In this document: piece by piece, positions 7,705 to 15,772 of the stretch
How positions within the stretch are numbered: the first letter of the stretch is position 1
How the letters are laid out: each line of letters opens with the position of its first letter
Assembly: GCF_900188035.1 (NCBI RefSeq)
Contig: NZ_FZNN01000022.1
Coordinates: 1-57,306, forward strand
DNA length: 57,306 nt
DNA from: Puniceibacterium sediminis
GTDB lineage: Bacteria > Pseudomonadota > Alphaproteobacteria > Rhodobacterales > Rhodobacteraceae
Direction of reading: 5' to 3'
Position numbers and translations under genes: made by a program
Notes under the pieces: model-generated
Told to the model about the DNA's origin: nothing
The model's input: the letters and a program-made list of their open reading frames with translations, nothing else
The model's database searches: none

Positions 7705-8097
7705 CATGACCTCTGCCGTCATATCTGGTCGCTCTGGTCGCCTAGCTGGAGTTTTGGTGATGAGACCTGGGGCGCAACGGCCCCCTCGTTCGACAATCCT
7801 GACTTTGTGGAGGTCGTGCTCCATTCCTACCGGCATCGCTTTGGCGGTGTTTCAGGTGATCCGTCATATGACCGAATCGAGGCGCTGCTGGCCGCGCAGC
7901 CGTATATCGCCGTGCCATGCATCGTACTTCAAGGGCAGGATGATGGGGTCGATCCGCCTACAGATGAAGACTTTGACCGCAAACATTTTGCTGAGTTCTA
8001 CGAGCGCAGGATCATAACTGGAGCGGGTCACAACTTGCCGCAAGAAGCACCCACAGCATTCGTCGCTGCGATGCTAACCTTGGCCGGAGCGCAGTAG
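7705..8097 (+). pseudogene. C-terminal fragment of an alpha/beta hydrolase
   Basis: The open frame from about 7705 encodes some 130 residues resembling only the last part of an alpha/beta hydrolase. It begins within a cap-like segment (IWSLWSPSW), continues with FDNPDFVEVVLHSYRHRFG, has the strand and turn with the catalytic acid (VPCIVLQGQDDGV), and ends with the catalytic-histidine loop TGAGHNLPQE. The nucleophile elbow and the whole N-terminal half are missing, and an in-frame stop lies just upstream at 7660. This is therefore a truncated remnant, not a functional enzyme. The break coincides with a sequence (7651-7680) that may be the end of another lost mobile element. Confidence 0.7.
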
Positions 8098-8241
8098 GTC
8101 CAGCGGAGGCCAAAGGCAGCAAAGTCCGCTCACCGGACCCTCGTGCAGGGCGCGCCGCAAGTCCGGTCGGAGCCCACTGCGGTTATTGTCAGAATCTGCT
8201 TTGGGTTGCAAAGTTTGGCTAGGAAGAGTGAAAGGTGATGG

Positions 8242-8952
8242 ATGGAACGACCGCCAATCGAACGCTGGGGCATAGCGGCTGAGCTCGTTCCGCTGGTTGG
8301 GGGACACCGGAACTTGGTGTTCAAGACGGCCGGTCTCGGATTCGGGCGGGAGCTCGTATTCAAGTCTACTCAGCGACCTGAAGCGGCCATGCGCTGGCTT
8401 GCGGGGGTCCAGGAGATCGCTCGGGCGACCGGCTTCGTCGTTCCCGAACAGATGGCGGGCCGTAACGGTCATTTAGTCGAGGAGGGCTGGATCTGTGAAA
8501 ACTTCGTAGAAGGCGAGGCGTTCTCGCCACAAGATGTTCCGTCCGTTCTTCCACTTGTCTTGGCTTTACATGGTGCGACGGCCGGTGTGCCGCAGCGGCC
8601 AGGCTTTCTGTCCTCTCACGACCTAATCCAAGAATCTTATGGCGGGGACGTGGATCTGCGCGCAATGCCCATCGATCTCGTGTCCAGCTGCCGCGAAGCA
8701 TGGCTGACTGTTTCAGAGAGGATGTATGCCGTCATCCATGGTGATCTCAACTCCGGAAACCTGATCAGATGCCCGGATGGGCGTGTCTCTCTGATCGACT
8801 GGGATGAATGCCGCCGCGACCTGGTTTTGTTTGATATCGAGCCGTTGCGAGGGGGCGATGAAGAAGAGCGCAGGGCGCGTCTTGCATGGGAAGTTGCATG
8901 TTCGTGGCTGATAGAACCAGTTCATGCCAGACAGATCGCCACCCGGCTTTGA
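8242..8952 (+). CDS. Aminoglycoside phosphotransferase-family kinase
   Basis: A 236-residue protein with an intact APH-type active site: the catalytic loop VIH166-G-D168-L-N-S-G-N173 and the metal-binding strand SLID186WDE. The N-lobe is short but contains the nucleotide-binding strand ELVFKS. The protein is small for the family (260-300 residues is common), mostly because of the reduced N-lobe and C-terminus. The start ATG 8242 follows GAAAGGTG. The gene stands alone on the island, with non-coding DNA on both sides. The substrate is unknown. Compared with the first kinase-like gene at 6594, this one keeps all canonical catalytic residues. Confidence 0.75.
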   Translation: MERPPIERWGIAAELVPLVGGHRNLVFKTAGLGFGRELVFKSTQRPEAAMRWLAGVQEIARATGFVVPEQMAGRNGHLVEEGWICENFVEGEAFSPQDVPSVLPLVLALHGATAGVPQRPGFLSSHDLIQESYGGDVDLRAMPIDLVSSCREAWLTVSERMYAVIHGDLNSGNLIRCPDGRVSLIDWDECRRDLVLFDIEPLRGGDEEERRARLAWEVACSWLIEPVHARQIATRL

Positions 8953-9311
8953 ACGACAGTCCGAAAAGTCCGCACTGCTGCCGGTCGGCCGTGCTTGAAT
9001 GATGCAGCTGCAGCGAACGGCGGCTCCTGCGCGCGGCATCGCAGGATGAAACGCCGCCAGATCTCGCCAGAAGGCTGAGTTTGCACCGGCTGCTATCTGC
9101 GCGTTGCTGCCGCCGATGCAGGCTGCAGCGTCGAAAGGAGCAGCATTGCCTTGCAGAGCGTCTGCTTCAGGAAAGGTGACCTCGGAATCTCGTGCCTGCG
9201 GCAGAACGGATGCTGCACCAGGTCAAAGGTCCCGAAAGGGCAGACACCGGTAATTCGCCGCATGCGGTGAAAAACCGATAGTAGTCTTGTGTTGGGCACT
9301 TAGGAGCGTTT
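8953..9311. other. Gene-free stretch before the caspase module
   Basis: No supported gene on either strand. The composition is GC-rich, with short CTGCAG- and GCGAACGGCGG-type words like those in the other spacers of the island. A clear AGGAG ribosome site for the next gene lies at its right edge (9302-9306). Confidence 0.5.
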
Positions 9312-9926
9312 ATGGGCAAAATACCGTTCCACTTTCCTGAAGTCGAAATCGGATTCATGGAGGGCTTCACCGAAGCAATCGGCGAAAACGCTCGTGTTTT
9401 GCGCGAACGGTACATGGCACCTGACAACGTCTTGAAGTTCAGTCATGGCCGCACTTGGGAGGCCCCGGCAAACGCCCTTGGGGACACGAAGGGGGAGATA
9501 AATGAGCACAGCACAGAGACGGAACTGAACCTGAAAGACATTGCCGCAGGTAAGGTGGAAGCGGTTTTCGTGGCGGTCTCACAGATTACAGATGATATGA
9601 ATGCCCAAATGGAACGACTGCTTATTGATACGATGACTAGGTCGACAGAGCAAAGCGGGCAAGTTGTTAATGGAGCCGAAAAAACGTTCCCAGAATCGAT
9701 GTACGAAATGCTGGAAATGATGGAGCTGCCTCTGGATGAGGACGGAGAACTGTCTATGCCAACTATGCTTATTCACCCGTCCCAAAGTTCGAAGCTGCAA
9801 GCTCAAATTGAAACTGCTGGTGTGGAATTTGAAAGAAAGTTCTCGGCGCTTAAGGAGAAAAAGAAATCTGATGCTCAAGAACGTGAAAGACAACGCCTTG
9901 CTCGTTTTGAAAGACGTCAGAAGTGA
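9312..9926 (+). CDS. Hypothetical coiled-coil partner of the caspase-like gene
   Basis: A 204-residue protein with an AGGAG site before its ATG. No family is recognised. The N-terminus is aromatic and compact (IPFHFPEVEIGFMEGF), the middle is acidic, and residues from about 160 to the end form one strongly charged helix rich in Lys, Glu and Arg. Its stop overlaps the GTG start of the caspase-like gene by four bases, so the two are co-translated. In known prokaryotic systems a caspase-like protease is often encoded beside a sensor, an inhibitor or its substrate, and this protein could be any of these. The long charged tail could be an exposed segment suited to interaction or cleavage. No function is demonstrated. 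Confidence 0.65.
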   Translation: MGKIPFHFPEVEIGFMEGFTEAIGENARVLRERYMAPDNVLKFSHGRTWEAPANALGDTKGEINEHSTETELNLKDIAAGKVEAVFVAVSQITDDMNAQMERLLIDTMTRSTEQSGQVVNGAEKTFPESMYEMLEMMELPLDEDGELSMPTMLIHPSQSSKLQAQIETAGVEFERKFSALKEKKKSDAQERERQRLARFERRQK

Positions 9927-11818
9927 ATTTTTCAATTTGCATTGCTATCGGGGCCGCGCACTACAAGGATAGTTCGATTTCGAGCCTTCCCGGTGCGACC
10001 GTAGACGCGAAGAATTTCTATGGCGCAGCGACTAACAAGGAATTTGGCACCTGTGATGAAACGCTTTCAAAGCTCTTACTTGATCCGACGAAAGAGGACG
10101 TCAGGGTAGCAGTAGCCGATGCAGTATCAAACCCTACTGTGACAAGCCTGACATTATTTTTCGCTGGGCACGGTGCAGAAACAAAATCGGGCTACTTCTT
10201 GACGTGTCATGATGCCGATGCCAGCCGATTGGCGCTGTCCGGCCTTTCTCTGACTGATGTCTTCCAGCTTCTGAATGAACGCTCCGGTTTGCATACTAAC
10301 ATCGTATTGGACGCTTGCCAGGCTGGCGGAGTTGCAATTGATTTGTCGGCTGTTACAAAAAGCTTTGAAGTCGGTGTCGCAGGTGGGTCTAGTGTATCAA
10401 TCTTAGCCATGAGTTCCAGAGGCGAGGCGGCCCAAGAGGCGTTGGATGGCTCGGGAGGTTTTGGCACGCAAGCGCTGCTAAGAGTGATGAAAGGCGAGGT
10501 AGATACAGGCAAAAACGTTGCGGAACTCACATTGGCGGACATAGCACAAGCCATAGATGTTAGCGAAAACGCCCAAACTCCATCATTCTGGTCGTTTAAT
10601 CTCCAAGGGACATCTGCTTTTTGCAAGAATGCGTTTGCACTGCAATTTCGCGCCGCCGAGGTCTATGAGACGCCAGAAATTTTTAGCGAAGTTCAAGTTG
10701 AACTATCTCAACCGCATCGTGAACAGCTTTGGCAGTGCTACTTAGATTTCCACAAATCCTTAGATACACGAAGAATTTACGACGTCTTGTCAACGGTTTT
10801 AAGTGATGAGGAATATGGAGATTCCGCACCTGCGATACTGTCTGGTCTCTTTGTGAGTTTTCTTTATCGGTCTCACACTTCAGATGATGCCTTTGCGCCT
10901 GTTCTGCTCACATCTGTATTTTCGATGATAGCATCTGAAAAACTGCAAAATTTGCAACTATCTACTCATTTCGTCAAAGTGCTTTCGGAAGAGCTAGAGC
11001 GCACTTTGACTGAACTAGCCGATGATCTAGATTCGGATGACTTGTTTTTGGTGCGCGGAGGCGGCGGCTACAGTGAGTTTTTTACCCTGCCGCAACGTAT
11101 CTCTAGCTTAGCAGCATGGTCGCTTGTGGCTGCTCGAATTTCCGTCCTAGCCGGAGTTGATCCCACCGACTCTTCGGAGACTTCACGCCGAATACTTGCA
11201 GCGTTGTCGAGAGATTATATCGAATCGTTTAACTTGATGAGTGAAAGGCAAGCTGCTGCAATATCTGTAGTGTGTGCGCTTGGAAAAGACTTTGATGATT
11301 GCTGGGTTGAGATGTTCATAGGATGCCTCTACAATTCATACCTTGAGAACAGCGGAAAAATCGCACGCGTCGACTTACCCGCTGACAAGGCGTTTCCCTT
11401 CTTGATGCAGCGCACTTCAACTGAAAAAGCAGACTTTCAAGAGTTTTGCGAAAGACCATCTGAAGCGTTGTTTGCATTGTTTGCGGCGTTCTGGCACTTG
11501 GGGCTTCTAGAGATAGTCCGATATGATATCGCCGATTTGGACGACGCGGTATTGGGTACATTTATTCCTGAATCATATTCAGCGTTTTCGGAGAAGGTTA
11601 TACGAGACGGCACCAACGTTCATTTCAAGATTGGCTTCGAAGTTTTCACGATATCAGATTTATCCGACTTCTTTGAAAACGAACTAATGCCGCGCGCAGT
11701 GGCGGCTAGCGAAGACCTAAGCGACATAGAGAAGGCGGTCGCAACTTGTGCTACACTTGTATTTCCAGACAGAGTCCCTTGGCATTTGTTTGCTCGGGTG
11801 TCCGAATCCGTCACTTAG
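9923..11818 (+). CDS. Caspase-like cysteine protease (peptidase C14 fold) with long C-terminal region
   Basis: A 631-residue protein starting at GTG 9923, overlapping the previous stop. Residues 1-230 form a caspase-hemoglobinase fold. The first strand is SICIAIGAAHY, followed by LPGATVDAK, a typical 'P-G-A-x-x-D-A' helix start. The catalytic histidine is H83 in FFAGHGAE and the catalytic cysteine C132 in IVLDACQAGG. Both dyad motifs are intact, so proteolysis is likely. About 400 residues follow with no recognised domain; they are largely helical and acidic and may be a sensing or oligomerisation module. Caspase-like proteases act as effectors in several bacterial immune systems (CRISPR-linked TPR-CHAT, gasdermin operons). 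The coupled partner, AT-rich composition and island location make this pair a good candidate for a compact defence or toxin module. Confidence 0.8.
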   Translation: MNFSICIAIGAAHYKDSSISSLPGATVDAKNFYGAATNKEFGTCDETLSKLLLDPTKEDVRVAVADAVSNPTVTSLTLFFAGHGAETKSGYFLTCHDADASRLALSGLSLTDVFQLLNERSGLHTNIVLDACQAGGVAIDLSAVTKSFEVGVAGGSSVSILAMSSRGEAAQEALDGSGGFGTQALLRVMKGEVDTGKNVAELTLADIAQAIDVSENAQTPSFWSFNLQGTSAFCKNAFALQFRAAEVYETPEIFSEVQVELSQPHREQLWQCYLDFHKSLDTRRIYDVLSTVLSDEEYGDSAPAILSGLFVSFLYRSHTSDDAFAPVLLTSVFSMIASEKLQNLQLSTHFVKVLSEELERTLTELADDLDSDDLFLVRGGGGYSEFFTLPQRISSLAAWSLVAARISVLAGVDPTDSSETSRRILAALSRDYIESFNLMSERQAAAISVVCALGKDFDDCWVEMFIGCLYNSYLENSGKIARVDLPADKAFPFLMQRTSTEKADFQEFCERPSEALFALFAAFWHLGLLEIVRYDIADLDDAVLGTFIPESYSAFSEKVIRDGTNVHFKIGFEVFTISDLSDFFENELMPRAVAASEDLSDIEKAVATCATLVFPDRVPWHLFARVSESVT

Positions 11819-12156
11819 CATCGAAACAGGAAGCACAATGACTTTAGACGTCTTGGCAACGAAATTCCTTAGCGTTTATAACTCTTTGCGCTCCTAATCT
11901 GGAAATACCTTCTACGGATGGGCCTTCTCGACGTTCTGACGTTGGCCCTGCCGTCGCCCTCACAGAGCGTCAAAGACGTTTTGACCGGGGAAGGGCTAGG
12001 CGACCTTGACCTTGCCCGTGGCGGCGCACTTGGGGGCATTTCTCGCCACCGACCGGCCTACTGTCGCGGCCCTGTGCGAACACCCAAACGAAGCTTCCCT
12101 GCGCGCCAAGAGCAACTGACGCCGGTTTGCATTCTCGGTCGCAACCATGTTGTCAT
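11819..12156. other. Gene-free stretch between caspase and orphan gene
   Basis: No supported gene. An ATG at 11838 opens only 18 codons. The open frame on the plus strand at 11918-12160 has a biased composition and no family features. The GC content rises sharply here relative to the caspase gene, so this is probably a junction between DNA segments of different origin. Confidence 0.45.
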
Positions 12157-13260
12157 TTAGTAGAAAGTGAGCAATCGCAGCACTTTGTTATCGGGCCGAT
12201 ATTCCAAAGCGGCCATAAGGCGAAATGGCTCTCCGTCTTCGCCCGGCACTTCAATGACTATGCTGAACTTGGTGACGTTGTGTTCTGCAAGATACGACAT
12301 ATTGTATATGTAGTTGGATCGCAGTTTCCCACGGATTATTTCCTGCAACTCTTGAGTCGAAACACCGCTAAGACCTGCATGGTGAAGCGAACCTGCTTTA
12401 GCCGTTTTGATATATCCAAGCTTTGCATCTTCAACCTGAACGTCGAACCCACCCAAAGTTGACGGCGAAGCGTTCACCGAATTGATTGCCATTTCTCTGT
12501 CGGCTTCAAAGCCGTCGAACACAGGGCTTTCAATCTTGTAGGACAGCAACACGCCCTCCAAGTCTGAGCGAACGCTAATACACTCATAGCCGTTTTCTTC
12601 GAAGGGCATTCCCGACATGTTCACGTTGTCCGAGTCGTCGCGGTCGTCTTCGTGTCCTTGAATGATCTTTCTGCCAGCCTTCACGCAAAGATTAACCAGC
12701 TTCATTGAAAGAAGCGTCTTGAAGAAGGAATGATAGGTCGTGTTTGCGCAACCCACATACGGTTCATAGGCTATCAGACCGTCCGCAAGCTTTTGGAACG
12801 CAGTATCCGTCAAGTTGTTGATGTAGACCACGTAGAATTGGCTGCTATGCCGGTAGTCGATGCGACGCACTGGGCAAACCGCCTCGCAGAAGGCTTCATA
12901 CAGGGTCTCTTGTTGGCTGTTGCTTCCGATGTAGTCGCCAACCAAAATGCTGTTCTTCGTTCTTGGATCGAGTAGCGGAATGATGCGTTCGAACACTTGG
13001 TAGCCATACCAGCTATCTTCAATCCGCATCGTGTCGAAGATCAAAGCTATCTCAAGCTTTTCGCGGTCGGGCACTAACGCTGCTCGCAGGTCGTCGTAGT
13101 TGATGCCCTTAGACTTCAATGTTCGTGCAATTTGCGCACGCATCCCCTGTATCTCAAGCAGCATCCGATCCGGGGACAGCCCAAAGTAGTCGCGAATAAC
13201 CTCTAGCATCCCGTTGCCGCGTGCGTTCAGGGTATGGATCGGTAGAATTTCTGATGCCAA
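12157..13260 (-). CDS. Orphan hypothetical protein next to tRNA-Ser
   Basis: A 367-residue protein. Its start is TTG at 13260, supported by AGAGGTG seven bases upstream. I recognise no family. The N-terminal region is helical with alternating acidic and basic residues, the middle contains aromatic strands (SSQFYVVYINNL), and the C-terminal third is strand-rich and ends in KVLRLLTFY. There is no signal peptide or membrane segment. It lies about 100 bases downstream of the tRNA-Ser 3' end in the same direction, the slot usually held by a tyrosine integrase in tRNA-borne islands, but no R-H-R-Y integrase signature is visible. It may be a defence or cargo gene left after integrase loss. Confidence 0.65.
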   Translation of the reverse strand: MASEILPIHTLNARGNGMLEVIRDYFGLSPDRMLLEIQGMRAQIARTLKSKGINYDDLRAALVPDREKLEIALIFDTMRIEDSWYGYQVFERIIPLLDPRTKNSILVGDYIGSNSQQETLYEAFCEAVCPVRRIDYRHSSQFYVVYINNLTDTAFQKLADGLIAYEPYVGCANTTYHSFFKTLLSMKLVNLCVKAGRKIIQGHEDDRDDSDNVNMSGMPFEENGYECISVRSDLEGVLLSYKIESPVFDGFEADREMAINSVNASPSTLGGFDVQVEDAKLGYIKTAKAGSLHHAGLSGVSTQELQEIIRGKLRSNYIYNMSYLAEHNVTKFSIVIEVPGEDGEPFRLMAALEYRPDNKVLRLLTFY

Positions 13261-13298
13261 TTTATCACCTCTCGCCGCACATCTTACCCTGAAAATCG

Positions 13299-13359
13299 CA
13301 TGGGTAGTTCATGGGTAGGATTGGTCGAGCGCCAATTTATCTAATGAAATCAATGGGTA
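13299..13359. repeat. Three ATGGGTA repeats beside tRNA 3' end
   Basis: CATGGGTA occurs at 13299-13306 and 13310-13317, and ATGGGTA at 13353-13359, directly next to the tRNA CCA end. On the tRNA strand they read TACCCAT. Short direct repeats beside a tRNA attachment site can be arm-type sites of a tyrosine integrase. No integrase gene is present in the window, so the role is inferred. Confidence 0.4.
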
Positions 13360-13360
13360 A

Positions 13361-13450
13361 TGGCGGAGATGAAGGGATTCGAACCCTCGAGACCCTTCCG
13401 GGCCTACTCCCTTAGCAGGGGAGCGCCTTCGACCACTCGGCCACATCTCC
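13361..13450 (-). tRNA. tRNA-Ser (anticodon GCU)
   Basis: A 90-base class II tRNA on the minus strand. The acceptor stem GGAGATG pairs with the 3' segment CATCTCC. The anticodon stem-loop CTCCC-CTGCTAA-GGGAG gives anticodon GCU for AGC/AGU serine codons. A variable arm typical of serine tRNAs follows, then the T-arm GAGGGTTCGAATCCCTTC, discriminator G and an encoded CCA. It reads intact. Its 3' end faces the accessory DNA to its left, so it is the likely insertion point of that island. Confidence 0.97.
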
Positions 13451-13457
13451 ACTGACG

Positions 13458-13487
13458 CGTATAGCCAAGCAAACATAGGGATTACAA
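13458..13487 (-). promoter_or_regulatory. Probable tRNA-Ser promoter
   Basis: Read on the minus strand, TTGTAA (13487-13482) and TATACG (13463-13458) are separated by 18 bp and sit seven bases before the mature tRNA 5' end. This fits a sigma-70-type promoter. A second -35 choice is possible. Confidence 0.45.
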
Positions 13488-14006
13488 GGCAAAAATCCCT
13501 CTTTTTGAAATTTGCGCTCCGGGCCTCAAAACCACTCAAAACTGCACTGAGAGGCACAGAACAGCACTGGTTTTGGGCAATATTTGGTCATTTCCCCTCC
13601 GCGGGTTCGCGGCTTTGGGGGCATGGGAAAGCGCTCCGTCACCTGAGCCTCTCGAAGATATTGGGCAAAATTTCCAGTACGGCTTCCGCCTTGACGGGAG
13701 CGATCCAATCTCCTGAACAACAAGAGGTCGCAAGATGACAAGCATTGAACAAACACCCGGATCAGCAAGCGTCGAAGAGTTGAAGGCATATTGGAGAGAA
13801 TACCTTTCAAGAGAACTGCATGCGAGCTCGCCTTGAAGCGAGGCGTGCGTCGCGTCGCGGGTCAATACCCATGGCTGGCGATCTGGGCGGCAGAGCGTAT
13901 GGCGCCCCCCGCGCGCAAGCTGTGGGATGAACCCAAAAAATCACACCTACCCGACAACCGATCCGGGCAATTCATGATTGCACGCTCAAATGCGCCCATC
14001 GCGCCA
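13488..14006. other. Mostly gene-free stretch between tRNA and minus-strand cluster
   Basis: Only one short gene is supportable, at 13735-13836. Downstream of it, 13840-13960 reads on the plus strand as a protein-like segment containing YPWLAIWAAERMAPPARKLWDE without a start, possibly the tail of a decayed gene. An inverted repeat AGGGATT/AATCCCT lies near 13478-13501 and is followed by CTTTTT. Confidence 0.4.
13735..13836 (+). CDS. Possible 33-residue small protein
   Basis: ATG 13735 is preceded by AAGAGGTCGCAAG, a good ribosome site, and opens 33 codons ending at TGA 13836. The peptide is acidic in the middle and helical (SVEELKAYWREYLSREL). No family is recognised. It may be a real small protein or the start of a broken gene, because the sequence after the stop still reads as protein-like in another frame. 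The ribosome site is the main support. Confidence 0.35.
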   Translation: MTSIEQTPGSASVEELKAYWREYLSRELHASSP

Positions 14007-14918
14007 TCAGCGCTGTTTCGGTGCCGGGGCGGCAACCGGTCCGGCACCGCGAATTGACACGAACCGTTTCAAAAGGTCGAACCAGAACGGAGCGCCAAGC
14101 GTCATTGCAAGCGCGGTCAGGAAAATGCCCAGGCCTTTCAGCAGCCAGCCTTGCGGTGTGGTGGGGACGCTCTGGGATACTTCCGGGCCGGACCAGCCGA
14201 AGGGCAGGTCGGCGCGCAGAGTTTCCAGCTTGTCGAGTATCTCTTTGGGCACGGTTTCGTCCACTCGGGAGGTTTCGATGGCGGACACTACGATTTTGTC
14301 GCGCAGTGCATCGTCTTTCCACAGGACGGCGGCGATGTGCAGCGTATCGGCATTCATGGCGGTCGCGACCAGCAGGGCCACCAGGAACGACGTCAGCTGC
14401 ATCCGGCGCTTGTAGACCCCGGTGGCGCGATTCATCACCTGATCGAACCAGTCCGACAAACCGCTTTGCAGGTTTTCGTAGCGCGCTTGTCCGTCGGTGG
14501 CCAAGGTGTCGATGACCGACTTGAGGATCGAGGATTGCGGAACGTGGCCAGCCAGGCCCACGATGTCCAGCGGTGCGTTCCGGGTCAACTCGGCGCCGTC
14601 GATCTTCCCGGTGCCGGACAGCGCGTGCAGCAGTGCGATGGAAAAGGTGTTTGACTCCATATAGCTTGGCGCTCTGTTTCCCTTGGTGGAATCTGGTATG
14701 CCAATGCTGTGACCCAGCGACCGGACCAGCCCCGAGGACCAGAAGGCCGCGTTCACATCGTCGACTTCGATCATGCGCGATACCTCAGAAAACAGTATCC
14801 GTGCGCGCAGGCGCAGCAGCCCGGCAATCGCTTCGTTCGCGCTGGTGCACAACAGGCTGAGCACCAGATAGATAAAGATGAGACCGATGGTGAGGTCGAG
14901 CGTCGAGGACAGGGTCAT
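14007..14918 (-). CDS. Hypothetical membrane protein, end of haloperoxidase cluster
   Basis: A 303-residue protein. The start at 14918 places the first membrane helix (LTIGLIFIYLVLSLLCTSANEAI) at the N-terminus. A second hydrophobic stretch follows at about residues 170-200 (SFLVALLVATAMNADTL) and a third near 270 (GIFLTALAMTLGAPFWFDLL). The soluble loop between the first two contains charged helices. The family is unknown to me. The end QGWLLKGLGIFLTALAMTLGA followed by a positive tail suggests an anchored cytoplasmic C-terminus. It is the last gene of the minus-strand cluster, 54 bases after the previous stop, so it is probably co-transcribed. A membrane adaptor for the secreted or soluble proteins upstream is possible but unproven. 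Confidence 0.65.
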   Translation of the reverse strand: MTLSSTLDLTIGLIFIYLVLSLLCTSANEAIAGLLRLRARILFSEVSRMIEVDDVNAAFWSSGLVRSLGHSIGIPDSTKGNRAPSYMESNTFSIALLHALSGTGKIDGAELTRNAPLDIVGLAGHVPQSSILKSVIDTLATDGQARYENLQSGLSDWFDQVMNRATGVYKRRMQLTSFLVALLVATAMNADTLHIAAVLWKDDALRDKIVVSAIETSRVDETVPKEILDKLETLRADLPFGWSGPEVSQSVPTTPQGWLLKGLGIFLTALAMTLGAPFWFDLLKRFVSIRGAGPVAAPAPKQR

Positions 14919-14972
14919 AGCAGTCTCGCTTTTGCAGAAGGGGGCGGTGCTGAGGCAGCGCAACAAAGCGGA

Positions 14973-15323
14973 TTAGGTGTCTCGGAGCCGCATCAGTGCG
15001 GCTTCCTGCACTTGGTCGATCAGGCCGTGCACGATGGTGTCACCCAGCAGGATGTTCGGTTCGGCGGTTGTGCCCTTTTCCTGGAAGGCGACGCGCGGAA
15101 TCCAAGTCTGCCCGTCGCCTTCGATACCAGTTTGCTCTTCGAGTTGAAGCATACCGAAAAAGCACAGATCGAAGAGAATGCCGGACTGTTCCTCGGTCGT
15201 GGCGTCGACGGAAAAGGTGACAAGGTCAGAGTTCCGAAGCTGGTGCGCGATGGCGGTGACATAGCGGGTCGCGAATTCGGTTGCGACGATCTTGAACCGT
15301 GGGTCATTGCGGTCGATGGGCAT
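14973..15323 (-). CDS. Small hypothetical protein in haloperoxidase cluster
   Basis: A 116-residue soluble protein. The start at 15323 is fixed by a perfect AGGAGG just upstream. It begins MPIDRNDPRF and ends with a helical tail. No signal peptide, metal motif or known domain is visible. The middle has alternating strands (LVTFSVDATTEE, TWIPRVAFQEKG). It lies 26 bases after the DM13-like gene and is probably in the same transcript. Its function is unknown; an accessory or chaperone role to the enzymes of the cluster is only inferred from position. Confidence 0.65.
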   Translation of the reverse strand: MPIDRNDPRFKIVATEFATRYVTAIAHQLRNSDLVTFSVDATTEEQSGILFDLCFFGMLQLEEQTGIEGDGQTWIPRVAFQEKGTTAEPNILLGDTIVHGLIDQVQEAALMRLRDT

Positions 15324-15349
15324 CGGAACCTCCTGAAGCGGGGTGCGGG

Positions 15350-15712
15350 TCAGACCCGGGTGATCGGCGCAAAGCCGAGGATGAAGGGCGTGGCGAAGCA
15401 CCACAAAACGAGGGTGTCAAAGCTGTCCAGATCGGTGCCGGGGTTGATCGTGCCAGAGTGTCGACCGCTGACCGGGACGAGGTTGCCGGGCAGGTTCAGG
15501 AACCGTGTCCGCTGCATGTTGCTGCGAAGCACCAGATCATGACGGTCGGTGGGCGTGCCGACATTCAGGCCGAAAGCGGGCTCGGGCGAACCGTCGAAAA
15601 AGAAATCGTCGCTGGTCTGCATCACGACGTCGCCGTCTTGGCGGGTCAGTGTGTAGGTGCCGCGCAGAACGTGCGGCATACCGGGGGTGAAAGAGCCTGT
15701 GGCGATGAGCAT
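15350..15712 (-). CDS. DM13-like domain protein
   Basis: A 120-residue protein made almost entirely of strands. It starts GSFTPGMPHVLRGTYTLTRQDGDVVMQTSDDFFFDGSPEPAF and ends DSFDTLVLWCFATPFILGFAPI. This resembles DM13 domains, which have an early 'G-x-y-x-L ... dF' strand pair and a late cysteine-containing strand (V-x-x-W-C), and which have been proposed to work in redox or electron-transfer reactions. There is no signal peptide. The gene lies 60 bases after the vanadium haloperoxidase stop on the same strand. A redox partner near a haloperoxidase is attractive but speculative. Confidence 0.55.
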   Translation of the reverse strand: MLIATGSFTPGMPHVLRGTYTLTRQDGDVVMQTSDDFFFDGSPEPAFGLNVGTPTDRHDLVLRSNMQRTRFLNLPGNLVPVSGRHSGTINPGTDLDSFDTLVLWCFATPFILGFAPITRV

Positions 15713-15772
15713 CGCGTCCTCCTGTTCGGTGTGAAAGGCGGTCGGCCCGAGGGCTGGGCCGACCGGGGTGTA

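Noticed and set aside
8242-8952. Naming the APH-like genes as antibiotic-resistance genes
   Set aside because: The APH fold covers many small-molecule kinases, and neither protein could be matched by eye to a known resistance enzyme.
11918-12160. 80-codon plus-strand frame between caspase and orphan gene
   Set aside because: There is no ribosome site, the composition is biased, and no domain or conserved pattern is visible.
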